This document shows positions 39,502-48,602 of a stretch of 64,000 nucleotides of DNA, piece by piece. Source of the stretch: Kangsaoukella pontilimi (GTDB lineage: Bacteria; Pseudomonadota; Alphaproteobacteria; Rhodobacterales; Rhodobacteraceae); NCBI RefSeq assembly GCF_009830125.1, contig NZ_WUPT01000002.1, positions 124,001 through 188,000 on the forward strand, given 5' to 3'. Every line of letters starts with the position of its first letter. Position 1 is the first letter of the stretch. The position numbers and the translations under genes are program-made. Under the pieces are notes generated by a model. It was not told the DNA's origin and ran no database searches. It saw nothing but the letters and a program-made list of their open reading frames with translations.

Positions 39502-40451
39502 CACGGATCAGCGTTCTCGGCACCGGCGCATTCGGAACGGCGCTCGCCATCGCACTGTCTCGGGACGGTACTCCAGTCACACTCTGGGGGCGCGATGGCG
39601 ATGACCTTGCCGCAATGGCGGAGAGCCGGAAGACAGGGCGGGCACTCCCGGATATCGAACTGCCCGACAGTCTGACCCTAAGCGCAGAGATACCTGACGC
39701 CGATATCGCCCTGATCGCCGTTCCTGCGCAGGCGGCGCGCGGCTTTTTGGAAGGTCATGCGAGCGCGCTGACCGGTCAGACGCTGATCACCTGCGCGAAA
39801 GGCATCGAGCGGAGCAGCGGGCTTGGCCCCGTGGATGTCGTCCGCGATGTTCTGCCGGGGGCGCGCGCCGGCTGCCTCACGGGTCCCAGCTTTGCCACCG
39901 ACATCGCGCGCGGCCTGCCGACCGCCCTTGTCCTTGCAATGAGCGATGGCGCGAAACCTGTGCAGGAGGTGCTCAATCGGCCGCTTCTGCGCATCTACCG
40001 CAGCGACGATACGGCGGGCGCGCAGCTTGGCGGCGCCTCGAAAAACGTGATCGCTATCGCCGCCGGGATCGCCATCGGCGCGGGTCTGGGAGACAGCGCC
40101 CGCGCGTCGGTCATTGCGCGGGGCTTCGCGGAAATGGTGCGCTATGCGACAGCGCGGGGCGCGCTGCCCGAGACGTTGCAGGGACTGGCGGGGCTGGGTG
40201 ATCTTGTCCTCACCTGCACCTCCGAGAAGTCCCGGAATTTTGCCGCTGGCCTTGCCCTTGGCCGGGGCGAGGGCGTGCCCGAGGGCGTCACGGTCGAGGG
40301 GCTGGCAACCGCAATCGCCCTTGCAGAGGAAACCGCGCGCGAAGACATCGACATGCCACTGGCCCAGACGGTCGCACTTGTGGCCGAAGGTCGCCTTACC
40401 ATCGACAGGGCAATCGAGGCGCTTCTGGCGCGGCCCCCCGGAAAGGAGTGA
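39498..40451 (+). CDS. gpsA: NAD(P)-dependent glycerol-3-phosphate dehydrogenase
   Basis: 317 residues: N-terminal Rossmann motif [29 protein letters not shown] and [18 protein letters not shown], then the helical C-terminal domain with [28 protein letters not shown] and [19 protein letters not shown]. It reduces dihydroxyacetone phosphate to glycerol-3-phosphate for phospholipid synthesis. Second gene of tsaD-gpsA-EVE, coupled by ATGA. Confidence 0.98.
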   Translation: MTRISVLGTGAFGTALAIALSRDGTPVTLWGRDGDDLAAMAESRKTGRALPDIELPDSLTLSAEIPDADIALIAVPAQAARGFLEGHASALTGQTLITCAKGIERSSGLGPVDVVRDVLPGARAGCLTGPSFATDIARGLPTALVLAMSDGAKPVQEVLNRPLLRIYRSDDTAGAQLGGASKNVIAIAAGIAIGAGLGDSARASVIARGFAEMVRYATARGALPETLQGLAGLGDLVLTCTSEKSRNFAAGLALGRGEGVPEGVTVEGLATAIALAEETAREDIDMPLAQTVALVAEGRLTIDRAIEALLARPPGKE

Positions 40452-40456
40452 CACCA

Positions 40457-40885
40457 ATGCAGTACTGGCTGTTCAAATCGGAACCCTCGACCTGGAGCTG
40501 GGACGATCAGGTCGCCCGGGGCGCAAAGGGCGAGGAATGGGATGGCGTCCGGAACTATCAGGCGCGGAATTTCATGCGCGACATGAAAAAGGGCGACCGG
40601 GGCTTCTTCTACCATTCGCAAAAGGACAAGGCGATTGTCGGCACGGTCGAGGTCATCGCCGAGGCACATCCCGACAGTTCGACCGATGACGATCGTTGGG
40701 AGTGCGTGGACATCAAGGCGCGCCTTCCCTTCAAGACGGAGGTGACGCTGGATCAGATCAAGGCGGACGAGCGGCTTTCCAGCATGGTCCTCGTCAAGAA
40801 CTCGCGCCTGTCAGTTCAGCCAGTCACCGCCGAGGAATGGCAGATCCTGTGCGGTCTTGGCGGCGTTCCCGACGAAGCATCCTAG
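40457..40885 (+). CDS. EVE domain-containing protein
   Basis: 142 residues from ATG 40457, preceded by AAAGGAG at 8 bases; GTG 40448 within the gpsA stop is less likely. QYWLFKSEPSTWSWDDQ, WDGVRNYQARNFMRDMKKGD and FYYHSQKDKAIVG-type core are the EVE/YTH-related fold that binds modified bases. Its ligand in bacteria is not established. It is the third gene of the tsaD operon. Confidence 0.92.
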   Translation: MQYWLFKSEPSTWSWDDQVARGAKGEEWDGVRNYQARNFMRDMKKGDRGFFYHSQKDKAIVGTVEVIAEAHPDSSTDDDRWECVDIKARLPFKTEVTLDQIKADERLSSMVLVKNSRLSVQPVTAEEWQILCGLGGVPDEAS

Positions 40886-40949
40886 CGCTGGATCGGACCG
40901 CCCTTCCTTGTCATAGTTTCAGACAGGGAACCTAGGAAAAGGTCTTGAA

Positions 40950-41333
40950 ATGGGACTTTTGAGCGTCGTCGCCGCTGCCGTTGCGGCCTGGATTTTCGGT
41001 GCCGTCTGGTACGGTATCATCGGCAAGCAGTGGATGGAGGCGTCCGGCCTGACCGAGGAGACGGTCAACCGGAAGCACCCGGCGCCCTATATCGTCAGCT
41101 TCATCTGTACGCTTCTGGTTGCCGGAATGACGCGGCATATCTTCAGCGGCTCCGGGATCGAAACGGTCGGGGCCGGGGTCATATCGGGGCTGGGGCTCGG
41201 GCTTTTCGTCGCCGCGCCATGGGTCGCGACCAATGTCATGTTTTCGGAGCGTCCGCGCAGCCTGATCTGGATGGACGGCGCCTATCCCACAATCGGAATG
41301 GCGATCATGGGCGCAGTTCTGGTCCTTTTCTGA
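40950..41333 (+). CDS. DUF1761 membrane protein
   Basis: 127 residues with four hydrophobic segments (LLSVVAAAVAAWIFGAVWYG, IVSFICTLLVAGM, VGAGVISGLGLGLFVAAPWV, IGMAIMGAVLVLF). The start with WIFGAVWYG.....KQWMEASG is typical of DUF1761. Function unknown. GGAAAAGG precedes the ATG. It converges with the extensin-like gene, 8 bases away. Confidence 0.85.
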   Translation: MGLLSVVAAAVAAWIFGAVWYGIIGKQWMEASGLTEETVNRKHPAPYIVSFICTLLVAGMTRHIFSGSGIETVGAGVISGLGLGLFVAAPWVATNVMFSERPRSLIWMDGAYPTIGMAIMGAVLVLF

Positions 41334-41340
41334 GACGGTC

Positions 41341-42063
41341 CTAACGGCACAGCCCCCAGCCCCGCGCCTGCAGGTGGAAATGATCGGCGTGCAGCGCGTT
41401 GTAGTCCGGTCCGAGGGTCGTGGCGAACCAACGGCAGGCGCTGTCACGCGTGGCGCGTAGAAACGCCGCCTCCGGCCCGTCGCCCTCCCAGTCCGAGATC
41501 AGCGTCAGACGGCGCCCGTCGGCAAGGCTGAAACCAGCAATGTCGATCGCCTCGCCCGTTGCGTGCGTGGACATGCGGCCGCCAGGCCCGGCCATGGTCC
41601 GGATGGGCCTGCAGGAATAGCTTTGGAAGTGCAGAATTTCGGAGATCTCGGTTCCGAGAAGGCGCAGCGCGTCCGGTTGCAGACCGTGCCGCTCCCACAT
41701 GGCGAGCCTGAGGGCGATGGCGCAATCCGTCTCGACAGGGGCTAGGCGCGCGTCGCCCACCCCGGTCAGGCGCACGCGGTCCCGGATGCCGCAGGCTGGG
41801 GTATCCGTGTCGACAAGCGGCGGCAGGCTTTGCACAGGCTCCTCGGAAAGCGCTGCAAGACAGGCCGGACCGCCGGACAGCGCCCCGCGAAGTTTCCAGC
41901 CGGTCAGGGGGGTTACAGGATCGGATATGACCAATGGCTTTGCCGGGTTCCACGCGTCCGGAAGCGGCGTCTCTGGATGAGCTATCGCAATCGCGGCGGC
42001 TGCACCAAGAACGACGCCAGCCGTCAGGACAGAAGACAGCCAACGCACTCGCACAAGAACCAT
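41341..42063 (-). CDS. Extensin-family (DUF4150-unrelated) periplasmic protein
   Basis: About 240 residues from ATG 42063 (VLVRVRWLSSVLTAGVVLGA); ATG 42075 adds four residues. N-terminal hydrophobic segment, likely a signal anchor. The C-terminal domain has the extensin-like pattern C-x-MxxALxxWxxxxLQPxA, then SYSCRPI, STHATGEAIDIAGFSLADGR and HADHFHLQARGWGLCR, with conserved histidines and cysteines. This zinc-peptidase-like fold (D-Ala-D-Ala-carboxypeptidase relatives) suggests a cell-wall role, not proven. Confidence 0.85.
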   Translation of the reverse strand: MVLVRVRWLSSVLTAGVVLGAAAAIAIAHPETPLPDAWNPAKPLVISDPVTPLTGWKLRGALSGGPACLAALSEEPVQSLPPLVDTDTPACGIRDRVRLTGVGDARLAPVETDCAIALRLAMWERHGLQPDALRLLGTEISEILHFQSYSCRPIRTMAGPGGRMSTHATGEAIDIAGFSLADGRRLTLISDWEGDGPEAAFLRATRDSACRWFATTLGPDYNALHADHFHLQARGWGLCR

Positions 42064-42137
42064 GTCACCGCCCAACTTTCGCCAGAATACCTGTTTTTAT
42101 TGTGGTCCGATTGGAAACGGCAAGGCTCGGCAGCGCA

Positions 42138-43052
42138 ATGGATCAAGATAAGAACAGCTTCCAGGACCGTCTCAAGAAGATTGAGAAGAAGCAGGCAGAA
42201 GCCCCGAAGGCGACCCCCAAGGTCGAGATGGTGGCAGATACCGGACCGTCCTTTGCGCCCTCTTCGGGCGGTGGATCGCCAATCGGAAGCAAGCTATTGA
42301 TGATGGTCGGCGGTGCGACCCTGCTTCTTGCCGGGGCCGGAATTTTCTTGCGTGATGCCACAGCCCATGACGACGTGACCGCAATGGTCCTGAACGACGG
42401 CGAGGCACGCGAGGTCAGCCTGCTGGGCCGAATGCTGGGCGGGTCTTTCGATCCGGACAGCGTCAAAGCGCAGAAACCCATCTATCACCTGCCAGAGGCA
42501 CCCGATGGCTGGGTGCGCGCCACGTTGAGCGACGTGCGGAAGATTTCCGCGCTCGACCAGCTTCGCGGTCAATGGCCGGAGAATGCGGAAGTCACGCTGG
42601 ACCAGAACCCCGGTTTTTCCAGCCTGTCGAAGTTCGTCCGCATGAATCAGGTCAAGACCAACAAGACCAAGGCACTGGAAGAGGTGCAGGCGCAGGCGCA
42701 CTACCTTGCCGGAAATGGCGCGCATCTGCAGGTTCTGCTCAAGTTCCTTCCCGACGGCGAAGAACTGGGCCCGGAGAACGCCGGAACAGCCTGGGCACAG
42801 AAGATGTTCGCGGATCGAACCGGCTTTCCCAAGGGCCAGGCGCCTGTGATCACAACCTTCGACGGCCGCCCGGCAATCGGACGCGGGAACGTCGCGCTCG
42901 ATCCGACCGACACGGCACTGATGCCGATCGAGTTGGCGGTGCCGCTGACGCAAAACAGCTATATCCGCATCATCGGCAAGGCCGCGCCTGCGGATGTCGC
43001 GAAGCTGGTCGATGGCGTCTCTGTAAGGGGTCTCTTGGCCTTCGCAGGCTGA
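42138..43052 (+). CDS. Hypothetical membrane-anchored protein
   Basis: 304 residues from ATG 42138 (DQDKNSFQDRLKKIEKKQAE). A charged cytoplasmic N-terminus, one membrane segment (residues about 53-73, KLLMMVGGATLLLAGAGIFL), then a periplasmic domain with LDQLRGQWPENAEVTLDQNPG and GAAPADVAKLVDGVS-type end. I do not recognise the family. Divergent from the extensin-like gene. A strong bidirectional terminator follows. Confidence 0.75.
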   Translation: MDQDKNSFQDRLKKIEKKQAEAPKATPKVEMVADTGPSFAPSSGGGSPIGSKLLMMVGGATLLLAGAGIFLRDATAHDDVTAMVLNDGEAREVSLLGRMLGGSFDPDSVKAQKPIYHLPEAPDGWVRATLSDVRKISALDQLRGQWPENAEVTLDQNPGFSSLSKFVRMNQVKTNKTKALEEVQAQAHYLAGNGAHLQVLLKFLPDGEELGPENAGTAWAQKMFADRTGFPKGQAPVITTFDGRPAIGRGNVALDPTDTALMPIELAVPLTQNSYIRIIGKAAPADVAKLVDGVSVRGLLAFAG

Positions 43053-43076
43053 TCCCAGCCGCGTCAGGAATAAAAC

Positions 43077-43109
43077 GCGCCACGCCGGTCAGGCGTGGCG
43101 CTTTTTTTT
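43077..43109. terminator. Bidirectional intrinsic terminator
   Basis: A perfect 10-bp GC-rich stem (43077-43086/43092-43101) with a 5-base loop and eight T (43102-43109) on the plus strand; on the minus strand TTTTA follows the same stem. It serves both the gene ending at 43052 and ahcY ending at 43112. Confidence 0.95.
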
Positions 43110-43111
43110 GG

Positions 43112-44503
43112 TCAGTAGCGATAGTGCTCGGACTTGAACGGACCTTCCGGCTTCACACCGATATAATCGGCCTGATCCGGGCGTAGCTCGGTCAGCTTGG
43201 CGCCGATCCGCGCAAGATGCAGCTTGGCGACCTTTTCATCCAGATGCTTGGGCAGGATGTAGACCTTGTTGTCGTACTGGTCGCCCTTGGTCCAGAGCTC
43301 GATCTGGGCCAGCACCTGGTTGGTGAAACTGGCTGACATCACGAAGCTGGGGTGGCCCGTGGCGTTTCCGAGATTCAGAAGCCGGCCTTCGGACAGAAGG
43401 ATGATGCGATTGCCCGACGGCATCTCGATCATGTCCACCTGTTCCTTGATGTTGGTCCACTTGTGGTTCTTCAGGTTGGCGACCTGAATTTCGTTGTCAA
43501 AATGGCCGATGTTCCCGACGATCGCCATGTCCTTCATCTCGCGCATATGCTCGATGCGGATGACGTCCTTGTTGCCGGTCGTGGTGATGAAGATGTCGGC
43601 GCTGGCGACTTCGTCCTCCAGCAGAGTCACCTCGTAGCCGTCCATCGCGGCCTGAAGCGCGCAGATCGGGTCGACTTCCGTCACCTTCACGCGGGCGCCG
43701 GCACCCCGGAGCGACGCAGCCGAGCCCTTGCCCACATCGCCATAGCCGCAGACGACGGCGACCTTGCCGGCCATCATCGTATCGGTAGCGCGGCGGATGC
43801 CGTCGACCAGACTTTCCTTGCAGCCGTACTTGTTGTCGAATTTCGACTTGGTAACGCTGTCGTTCACGTTGATGGCCGGGAAAGGCAGCCGGCCCTCTTC
43901 CACCATCTTGTAAAGGCGATGCACACCGGTCGTCGTCTCTTCCGTGACGCCCTGGATCAGATCGCGCTGCCGGGCGAACCAGCCGGGCGTTTCCGCTATG
44001 CGCTTACGGATCTGGCCAAAGAGCGCCTCTTCCTCCTCGCTTGTGGGAACGGCGATCAGGTTGTCCTCGCCCTCTTCCACCCGCGCACCCAGAAGGATGT
44101 AAAGCGTGGCGTCGCCGCCATCGTCCAGGATCATGTTCGCGCCGTCGGCGAACTGGAAGATCTGGTCCGTATAGGTCCAGTATTCCTCCAGCGTTTCGCC
44201 TTTGACGGCGAAGACCGGCGTGCCGCTTTCGGCAATGGCAGCCGCGGCGTGGTCCTGCGTCGAGAAGATGTTGCAGGACGCCCAACGCACATCCGCGCCA
44301 AGCGCCTTCAGCGTTTCGATCAGAACAGCGGTCTGGATCGTCATGTGCAGCGATCCGGCGATCCGGGCGCCTTTCAGCGGCTGCGCACTTCCATATTCTT
44401 CCCGAAGCGCCATGAGGCCCGGCATTTCGGTTTCTGCGATGTCCATTTCCTTGCGGCCGAATGCTGCAAGGGCAATGTCGCGAACGACATAGTCGTTGGC
44501 CAT
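43112..44503 (-). CDS. ahcY: Adenosylhomocysteinase
   Basis: 463 residues. NAD-binding region [18 protein letters not shown], substrate-region marks [29 protein letters not shown], and the C-terminal KSEHYRY. The residues around the NAD site and the active-site Lys/Asp segment [16 protein letters not shown] are intact. It hydrolyses S-adenosylhomocysteine to adenosine and homocysteine, relieving product inhibition of the many methyltransferases. A hairpin encloses its ribosome site. Confidence 0.98.
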   Translation of the reverse strand: MANDYVVRDIALAAFGRKEMDIAETEMPGLMALREEYGSAQPLKGARIAGSLHMTIQTAVLIETLKALGADVRWASCNIFSTQDHAAAAIAESGTPVFAVKGETLEEYWTYTDQIFQFADGANMILDDGGDATLYILLGARVEEGEDNLIAVPTSEEEEALFGQIRKRIAETPGWFARQRDLIQGVTEETTTGVHRLYKMVEEGRLPFPAINVNDSVTKSKFDNKYGCKESLVDGIRRATDTMMAGKVAVVCGYGDVGKGSAASLRGAGARVKVTEVDPICALQAAMDGYEVTLLEDEVASADIFITTTGNKDVIRIEHMREMKDMAIVGNIGHFDNEIQVANLKNHKWTNIKEQVDMIEMPSGNRIILLSEGRLLNLGNATGHPSFVMSASFTNQVLAQIELWTKGDQYDNKVYILPKHLDEKVAKLHLARIGAKLTELRPDQADYIGVKPEGPFKSEHYRY

Positions 44504-44533
44504 GAACCCGTCTCCTTATGGGATTTCGGGTTC
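44504..44533 (-). promoter_or_regulatory. Hairpin enclosing the ahcY ribosome binding site
   Basis: GAACCCG and CGGGTTC (44504-44510 and 44527-44533) form a perfect 7-bp stem ending exactly at the ahcY start codon. The 16-base loop contains AAGGAGA, the ribosome site. The layout differs from the SAM/SAH riboswitch I remember, where the ribosome site pairs outside the loop. Control is inferred, not shown. Confidence 0.45.
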
Positions 44534-44567
44534 ACTTAGCACCGGCACGGGGACCGGGCAACCAGCC

Positions 44568-44876
44568 TCAGCTTGGTATGCCTGCCGGAACCTTCATGCC
44601 TGGAATGCCCTCGCGCCAGTTCGTGCCCGAGGCCATGATGCAGGACATGCCGTCCGCCCGTGTCATGAGGATGGTCCAGGTGCCCTTTTCTTCGGAGAAC
44701 CAGACCTCGAAAATGCGGGTCGAGTTCTGAAGCCCGCCACCGGCGAAAACCTCGCCATAGCCACTTTCGAGCTTTTCGATCACCGTATCGCGGGCTGCGC
44801 AATTGACTTGCGCGTGCAGGGCGGCGGGAAAGAAGGCCGCCAGAAGTGTCAGGCTGGTAAGGGTACGTCGCATCAT
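44568..44876 (-). CDS. Small secreted hypothetical protein
   Basis: 102 residues from ATG 44876 (a second ATG follows at once), preceded by AGGAG. Signal peptide MRRTLTSLTLLAAFFPAALHAQ, then a short domain with two cysteines (NCAARDTVIEKLESGYGE, DGMSCIMASG). A much longer reading frame runs upstream but lacks support. It is periplasmic, about 80 mature residues. I recognise no family. Confidence 0.8.
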   Translation of the reverse strand: MMRRTLTSLTLLAAFFPAALHAQVNCAARDTVIEKLESGYGEVFAGGGLQNSTRIFEVWFSEEKGTWTILMTRADGMSCIMASGTNWREGIPGMKVPAGIPS

Positions 44877-45189
44877 AGGCTCCTTTCTGCAGCGGGGCTG
44901 CGTTTGCCTGAGACCCTCCCTTGATTGTTGTTTGAAACAGGAAACTAGCGACAGATCGTTTCGGTTCCGTAACCAGATCAGCAGAAAAGTTTCTCTGTTA
45001 CGGCCGGAATAGTTACAATTGAACCCGCTAATTGTGCCGGAATACCGGACAGGATCATGGCATTTCGGTGCCGGGCTCTCTTCTTTCATATGGTCCGATC
45101 CCAGGTCTTCCCAAATCACGCGCCGCCACCTGCGCGTGTGGCGCGTGTGACCCTTGACCATCGCGCCCGGCCACGTCACCTCTGGCGAC
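44877..45189. other. Gene-free region between small secreted protein and HD gene
   Basis: About 313 bp, divergent promoters of the genes on both sides. It is AT-richer than its surroundings between 44925 and 45030 (for example GTTACGG, TAGTTACAATTG). I see no tRNA, terminator or recognised operator in it. A TTG at 45154 could extend the HD gene into it. Confidence 0.5.
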
Positions 45190-45789
45190 ATGCCGCGAAA
45201 GCCCCCTTCCCGCGCGTGGCAGCGTATGCTGTCCGGCCGTCGCCTCGACCTGCTCGATCCCACTCCGGTGGACATCGAGATCGAGGATATTGCCCATGGG
45301 TTGGCCTTCGTCGCGCGTTGGAACGGGCAGACGAAGGGCGATTGGCCCTATTCGGTGGCCGAACATTCGCTTCTGGTTGAGGAAATTTTTGCGCGCCTCG
45401 TTCCCGATGCACCGGTCAAATGGCAGCTGGCCGCGCTTCTGCATGACGCGCCGGAATACGTGATCGGGGACATGATTTCGCCGGTGAAAGCGGCGGTGGG
45501 GCCGGGCTATGGTGCGCTTGACGAGCGTCTTACCGCCGCGATCCATATCCGCTTCGGCCTGCCCGCGAGCATCCCGCAAACCGTTAAGCGCAAGATCAAG
45601 GCCGCCGACAAGATTTCAGCCTGGCTTGAGGCGGTACAGCTTGCCGGCTTCACACTGACCGAGGCCAACAAGCTCTTTGGCGAGCCTCAGGGCGATATCG
45701 CCAATGGGCTCGAGCTCAGACTCAGACCACCGAAAGACGTGCGGAATGCCTTCGTGGCACGCCACAAAGACCTGATTAATCGTCTTTAG
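45190..45789 (+). CDS. HD-domain phosphohydrolase (YfbR-like)
   Basis: 199 residues from ATG 45190 (PRKPPSRAWQRMLSGRRLDLL); TTG 45154 would add 12. HD core: VAEHSLLVEEIF (first His), LLHDAPEYVIGD (His-Asp), then KAADKISAWLEAVQL. Related to 5'-nucleotidase YfbR and similar dNMP phosphatases. It probably removes phosphate from deoxynucleotides; substrate not shown. It converges with regA, 3 bases apart. Confidence 0.82.
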   Translation: MPRKPPSRAWQRMLSGRRLDLLDPTPVDIEIEDIAHGLAFVARWNGQTKGDWPYSVAEHSLLVEEIFARLVPDAPVKWQLAALLHDAPEYVIGDMISPVKAAVGPGYGALDERLTAAIHIRFGLPASIPQTVKRKIKAADKISAWLEAVQLAGFTLTEANKLFGEPQGDIANGLELRLRPPKDVRNAFVARHKDLINRL

Positions 45790-45792
45790 AGA

Positions 45793-46347
45793 CTATTTCG
45801 GCGACCGCTTGGCCAGAATGCGCTGAAGCGTGCGGCGGTGCATGTTCAGACGGCGGGCCGTCTCACTGACATTCCTGTCACACAGCTCGTAGACACGCTG
45901 GATATGTTCCCAGCGCACGCGATCCGCGCTCATCGGGTTTTCCGGCGGCGGCGGCAGCTCGTCGTCCGAGGCCAGGAGTGCGGCGGTGACGTCATTCGCG
46001 TCGGCGGGCTTGGACAGGTAATCCGTGGCGCCGATCTTTACCGCGGCGACGGCGGTGGCGATGGCACCGTACCCGGTCAGGACGACAACCTTGCTGTCGG
46101 CCCGACGCTCGCGAATGCGCTCGACAACGTCCAGACCGTTGCCGTCCTCAAGGCGCAGGTCGACCACGGCGTAGGCTGGCGGTCGCGCCGTTGCGATGGC
46201 AACGCCGGCTGCGACGCTTTCGGCGGTCTCGACGGCAAAGCCGCGCTTCTCCATCGCGCGAGCCAGACGGCGCAGGAACGGCTCGTCATCGTCCACGATC
46301 AGAAGTGATGCGTCGGGACCGATGTCCTTCAAGGTTTGCTCGCTCAT
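45793..46347 (-). CDS. regA: Redox response regulator RegA/PrrA
   Basis: 184 residues from ATG 46347 (SEQTLKDIGPD), the length of Rhodobacter RegA. The receiver domain has LLIVDDDEPFL and phospho-acceptor Asp63 in VVDLRLEDG, with K108-type lysine in LSKPADAND. The C-terminal helix-turn-helix (VSETARRLNMHRRTLQRIL) is the Fis-like one kept almost unchanged in RegA/ActR. It controls photosynthesis, carbon, nitrogen and respiration genes by redox state. Beside senC and divergent from regB. Confidence 0.97.
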   Translation of the reverse strand: MSEQTLKDIGPDASLLIVDDDEPFLRRLARAMEKRGFAVETAESVAAGVAIATARPPAYAVVDLRLEDGNGLDVVERIRERRADSKVVVLTGYGAIATAVAAVKIGATDYLSKPADANDVTAALLASDDELPPPPENPMSADRVRWEHIQRVYELCDRNVSETARRLNMHRRTLQRILAKRSPK

Positions 46348-46424
46348 GCCTGTGCCTCTTGTCATTCGACTGAAAGACTAGGTCGGGGGGTGTCCGCCGT
46401 CAATTTCAACGATGTGACTTGTGT

Positions 46425-47033
46425 TTAGGCGTTTCCGATATGGCAGGCGATTTCCCCGGCCATCTCTTCCGGTGTCGCGGTTCTGCCGAAGTAGGTGGCC
46501 AGCCCGGTTTCCGGGAACATGAGGTAGGTGAAGGTGGAATGATCCATGAGGTAGAAGTCGCCTTCGCCCGAGCCCTTCGCATAATAGACCCGGTATTCCT
46601 GTGCCGCCGCGCGCACCTGCTCATCCGACCCGGTCAGGGCGATCATCTTTGGGTGCATGTCCCTGGCGTACTGATCCATGATCTCGACGGTATCCCGCGC
46701 CGGGTCGATGGTAATGAAAACCGGCGTGACGTCGTGGCCCATCTCGTCCAGCAGATCGACGGCCAGCACGTTCCGCGCCACGTCGAAGGGGCAGACATCA
46801 GGGCAGAAGGTGTAGCCGAAATAAACCAGCGTTGGCCCGTCGATGATATCCGCCTCCGTCACGGTCTCGCCAGCGCCATTGAGAAGCTCGAACGGGCCGC
46901 CGATTGCCGCGCTTCCACCCGCGACCGAGTTGCCGCCGCAATCCGGCAGAGGCCGAAGATACGTGTAGGCGGCGGTCGCACCGATAAGGGCGACGATGGC
47001 AAGCGCAGAGGCTGAGGCGGCGAATTTGGTCAT
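46425..47033 (-). CDS. senC: SenC/Sco1-type copper protein
   Basis: 202 residues from ATG 47033. Membrane anchor TKFAASASALAIVALIGATAAY, then a thioredoxin-like domain with the copper ligands CPDVC (GYTFCPDVCPFDVARN) and a histidine in LMDHSTFTYLM. It delivers copper to cytochrome c oxidase and also affects RegB signalling (PrrC). It lies between regA and divergent regB, the classical Rhodobacter arrangement. Confidence 0.95.
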   Translation of the reverse strand: MTKFAASASALAIVALIGATAAYTYLRPLPDCGGNSVAGGSAAIGGPFELLNGAGETVTEADIIDGPTLVYFGYTFCPDVCPFDVARNVLAVDLLDEMGHDVTPVFITIDPARDTVEIMDQYARDMHPKMIALTGSDEQVRAAAQEYRVYYAKGSGEGDFYLMDHSTFTYLMFPETGLATYFGRTATPEEMAGEIACHIGNA

Positions 47034-47122
47034 GGCACAAGTCCTGTCCGGGGTTTCGCGCATTGATCGTGAAAGCCTCGCCCGACTACAAGAGGACAGG
47101 ATGCCCCGGTCCCGAGGACGTG

Positions 47123-48520
47123 ATGACTGACAGCACAAGTTTCGATCAGCGCCGGCTTCGGTCGAACTGGGTCCGGCTTCGGACGCTGATCGTTCTGCGC
47201 TGGTTCGCGATTGCCGGGCAGTTGGCCGCGATCACGGTGGCGCAGCGCCTGTTCGAACTGAACCTGAACCTCGGGCTGTGTTTCCTGGCCATCGGCGCGG
47301 CTATTGTGACCAACCTGATCGCGATCTTCGTCTTCCCCGAAAACCGCCGCCTGAGCGAGCGCGAAGTGGCCGGAATGCTGGTCTTCGACATCGGGCAGCT
47401 TGGGTTCCTGCTGTATCTCACCGGCGGCCTGAACAACCCCTTTGCCCTTCTGATCATGGCGCCCGTCACCATCTCGGCAGCGACGCTCAGCGGCAGGACA
47501 ACGGCGCTTCTCGGCGCGCTGACAATCGGGCTCGTGTCGGCACTGGCCTTCTGGCACCTGCCGCTGCGCACCGATCTGGGTTTCGTCATGCGCATGCCGC
47601 AGGATTTTGTCTGGGGTTTCTGGACGGCCATCACCATCGGCATCGTTTTCCTGGCGATTTATGTCGGTCGCGTCGCAACCGAGATCAACACGATGTCCGA
47701 CGCCCTCGCCGCGACCCAGATGGCATTGGCCCGTGAACAGAAGCTGACCGATCTCGGCGGCGTCGTGGCAGCTGCGGCGCATGAGCTCGGGACGCCCCTT
47801 GCCACGATCAAACTGGTCAGCGCCGAACTGATCGAAGAGCTCGAAGAGCATCCGGACCTTCTGGAAGACGCGCGATTGATCCGCGATCAGGCGGATCGCT
47901 GCCGCGATATCCTGCGCTCGATGGGTCAGGCCGGGAAAAGCGACCACCACATGCGGCAGGCCCCGATCGGCGCGGTCGTCCGCGAGGCGGCGGAGCCTCA
48001 CCGTGACCGTGGCAAGGAATTGCATTACGACATTGCCCCTGCGGAAGGTACCGATCCCGAGCAACCGATCATCGACCGGTCACCGGAAATTATCCACGGC
48101 TTGCGCAACCTCGTTCAGAACGCAGTCGATTTCGCGTCGGCCAATGTCTGGGTGGATATCTTCTGGACGGACACGACACTGAGCGTGCGAATTGTTGATG
48201 ACGGTCCGGGCTACTCAACGAACGTGATCGGACGGCTTGGCGATCCGTTTCTGAGACGCCGGAGGCGCGGCCAGACGCGCCGTCCGGGATACGAGGGGAT
48301 GGGCCTCGGTCTGTTCATCGCCAAAACGCTGCTGGAGCGAACCGGCGCCGAGATCACCTTCGCCAATGGGCGCGAGCCCTACGATGCCCGCGCCATCGCC
48401 GGCGAGCGGTCGGGCGCCATCGTTCAGGCCACATGGGTGCGCGCTCAGGTCGGTCGCGAGGCCGAAGCCCGCGCAGCCCTGGGGCAGAATACTCCTATCG
48501 CCGCACCTCACGTGCGCTGA
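47123..48520 (+). CDS. regB: Redox sensor histidine kinase RegB/PrrB
   Basis: 465 residues from ATG 47123; upstream start 47063 would overlap senC. Six membrane segments; quinone motif GGLNNPF (101-107). H-box AAAHELGTPLATIKL with His220, redox Cys260 in ADRCRDILRSMG, exactly 40 residues apart as in R. capsulatus (225/265). ATP-binding parts LVQNAVDFA and GMGLGLFIAKTLLERTG intact. It phosphorylates RegA according to ubiquinone and cysteine redox state. Confidence 0.97.
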   Translation: MTDSTSFDQRRLRSNWVRLRTLIVLRWFAIAGQLAAITVAQRLFELNLNLGLCFLAIGAAIVTNLIAIFVFPENRRLSEREVAGMLVFDIGQLGFLLYLTGGLNNPFALLIMAPVTISAATLSGRTTALLGALTIGLVSALAFWHLPLRTDLGFVMRMPQDFVWGFWTAITIGIVFLAIYVGRVATEINTMSDALAATQMALAREQKLTDLGGVVAAAAHELGTPLATIKLVSAELIEELEEHPDLLEDARLIRDQADRCRDILRSMGQAGKSDHHMRQAPIGAVVREAAEPHRDRGKELHYDIAPAEGTDPEQPIIDRSPEIIHGLRNLVQNAVDFASANVWVDIFWTDTTLSVRIVDDGPGYSTNVIGRLGDPFLRRRRRGQTRRPGYEGMGLGLFIAKTLLERTGAEITFANGREPYDARAIAGERSGAIVQATWVRAQVGREAEARAALGQNTPIAAPHVR

Positions 48521-48541
48521 AATCCTGCGACGGCGGATTTG

Positions 48542-48557
48542 TTAACGGCCCATTAAC
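48542..48557. promoter_or_regulatory. CtrA box (TTAA-N7-TTAA)
   Basis: TTAA at 48542-48545 and 48553-48556 with a 7-base spacer, followed by C at 48557, matches the alphaproteobacterial CtrA full site exactly. It lies about 45 bases before the GTG start of the PAS gene. CtrA is the cell-cycle and motility regulator that DivL controls in Caulobacter. Confidence 0.7.
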
Positions 48558-48602
48558 CCTGATCGCAGAGGCTCGTCCCGATAACGCAAAGGGGGGCTTT
48601 AC

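Noticed and set aside
44504-44533. Assigning a known SAH or SAM/SAH riboswitch to ahcY
   Set aside because: The ribosome site is in the loop rather than pairing with a second loop, and none of the consensus segments I remember are present. Kept only as an undescribed hairpin.
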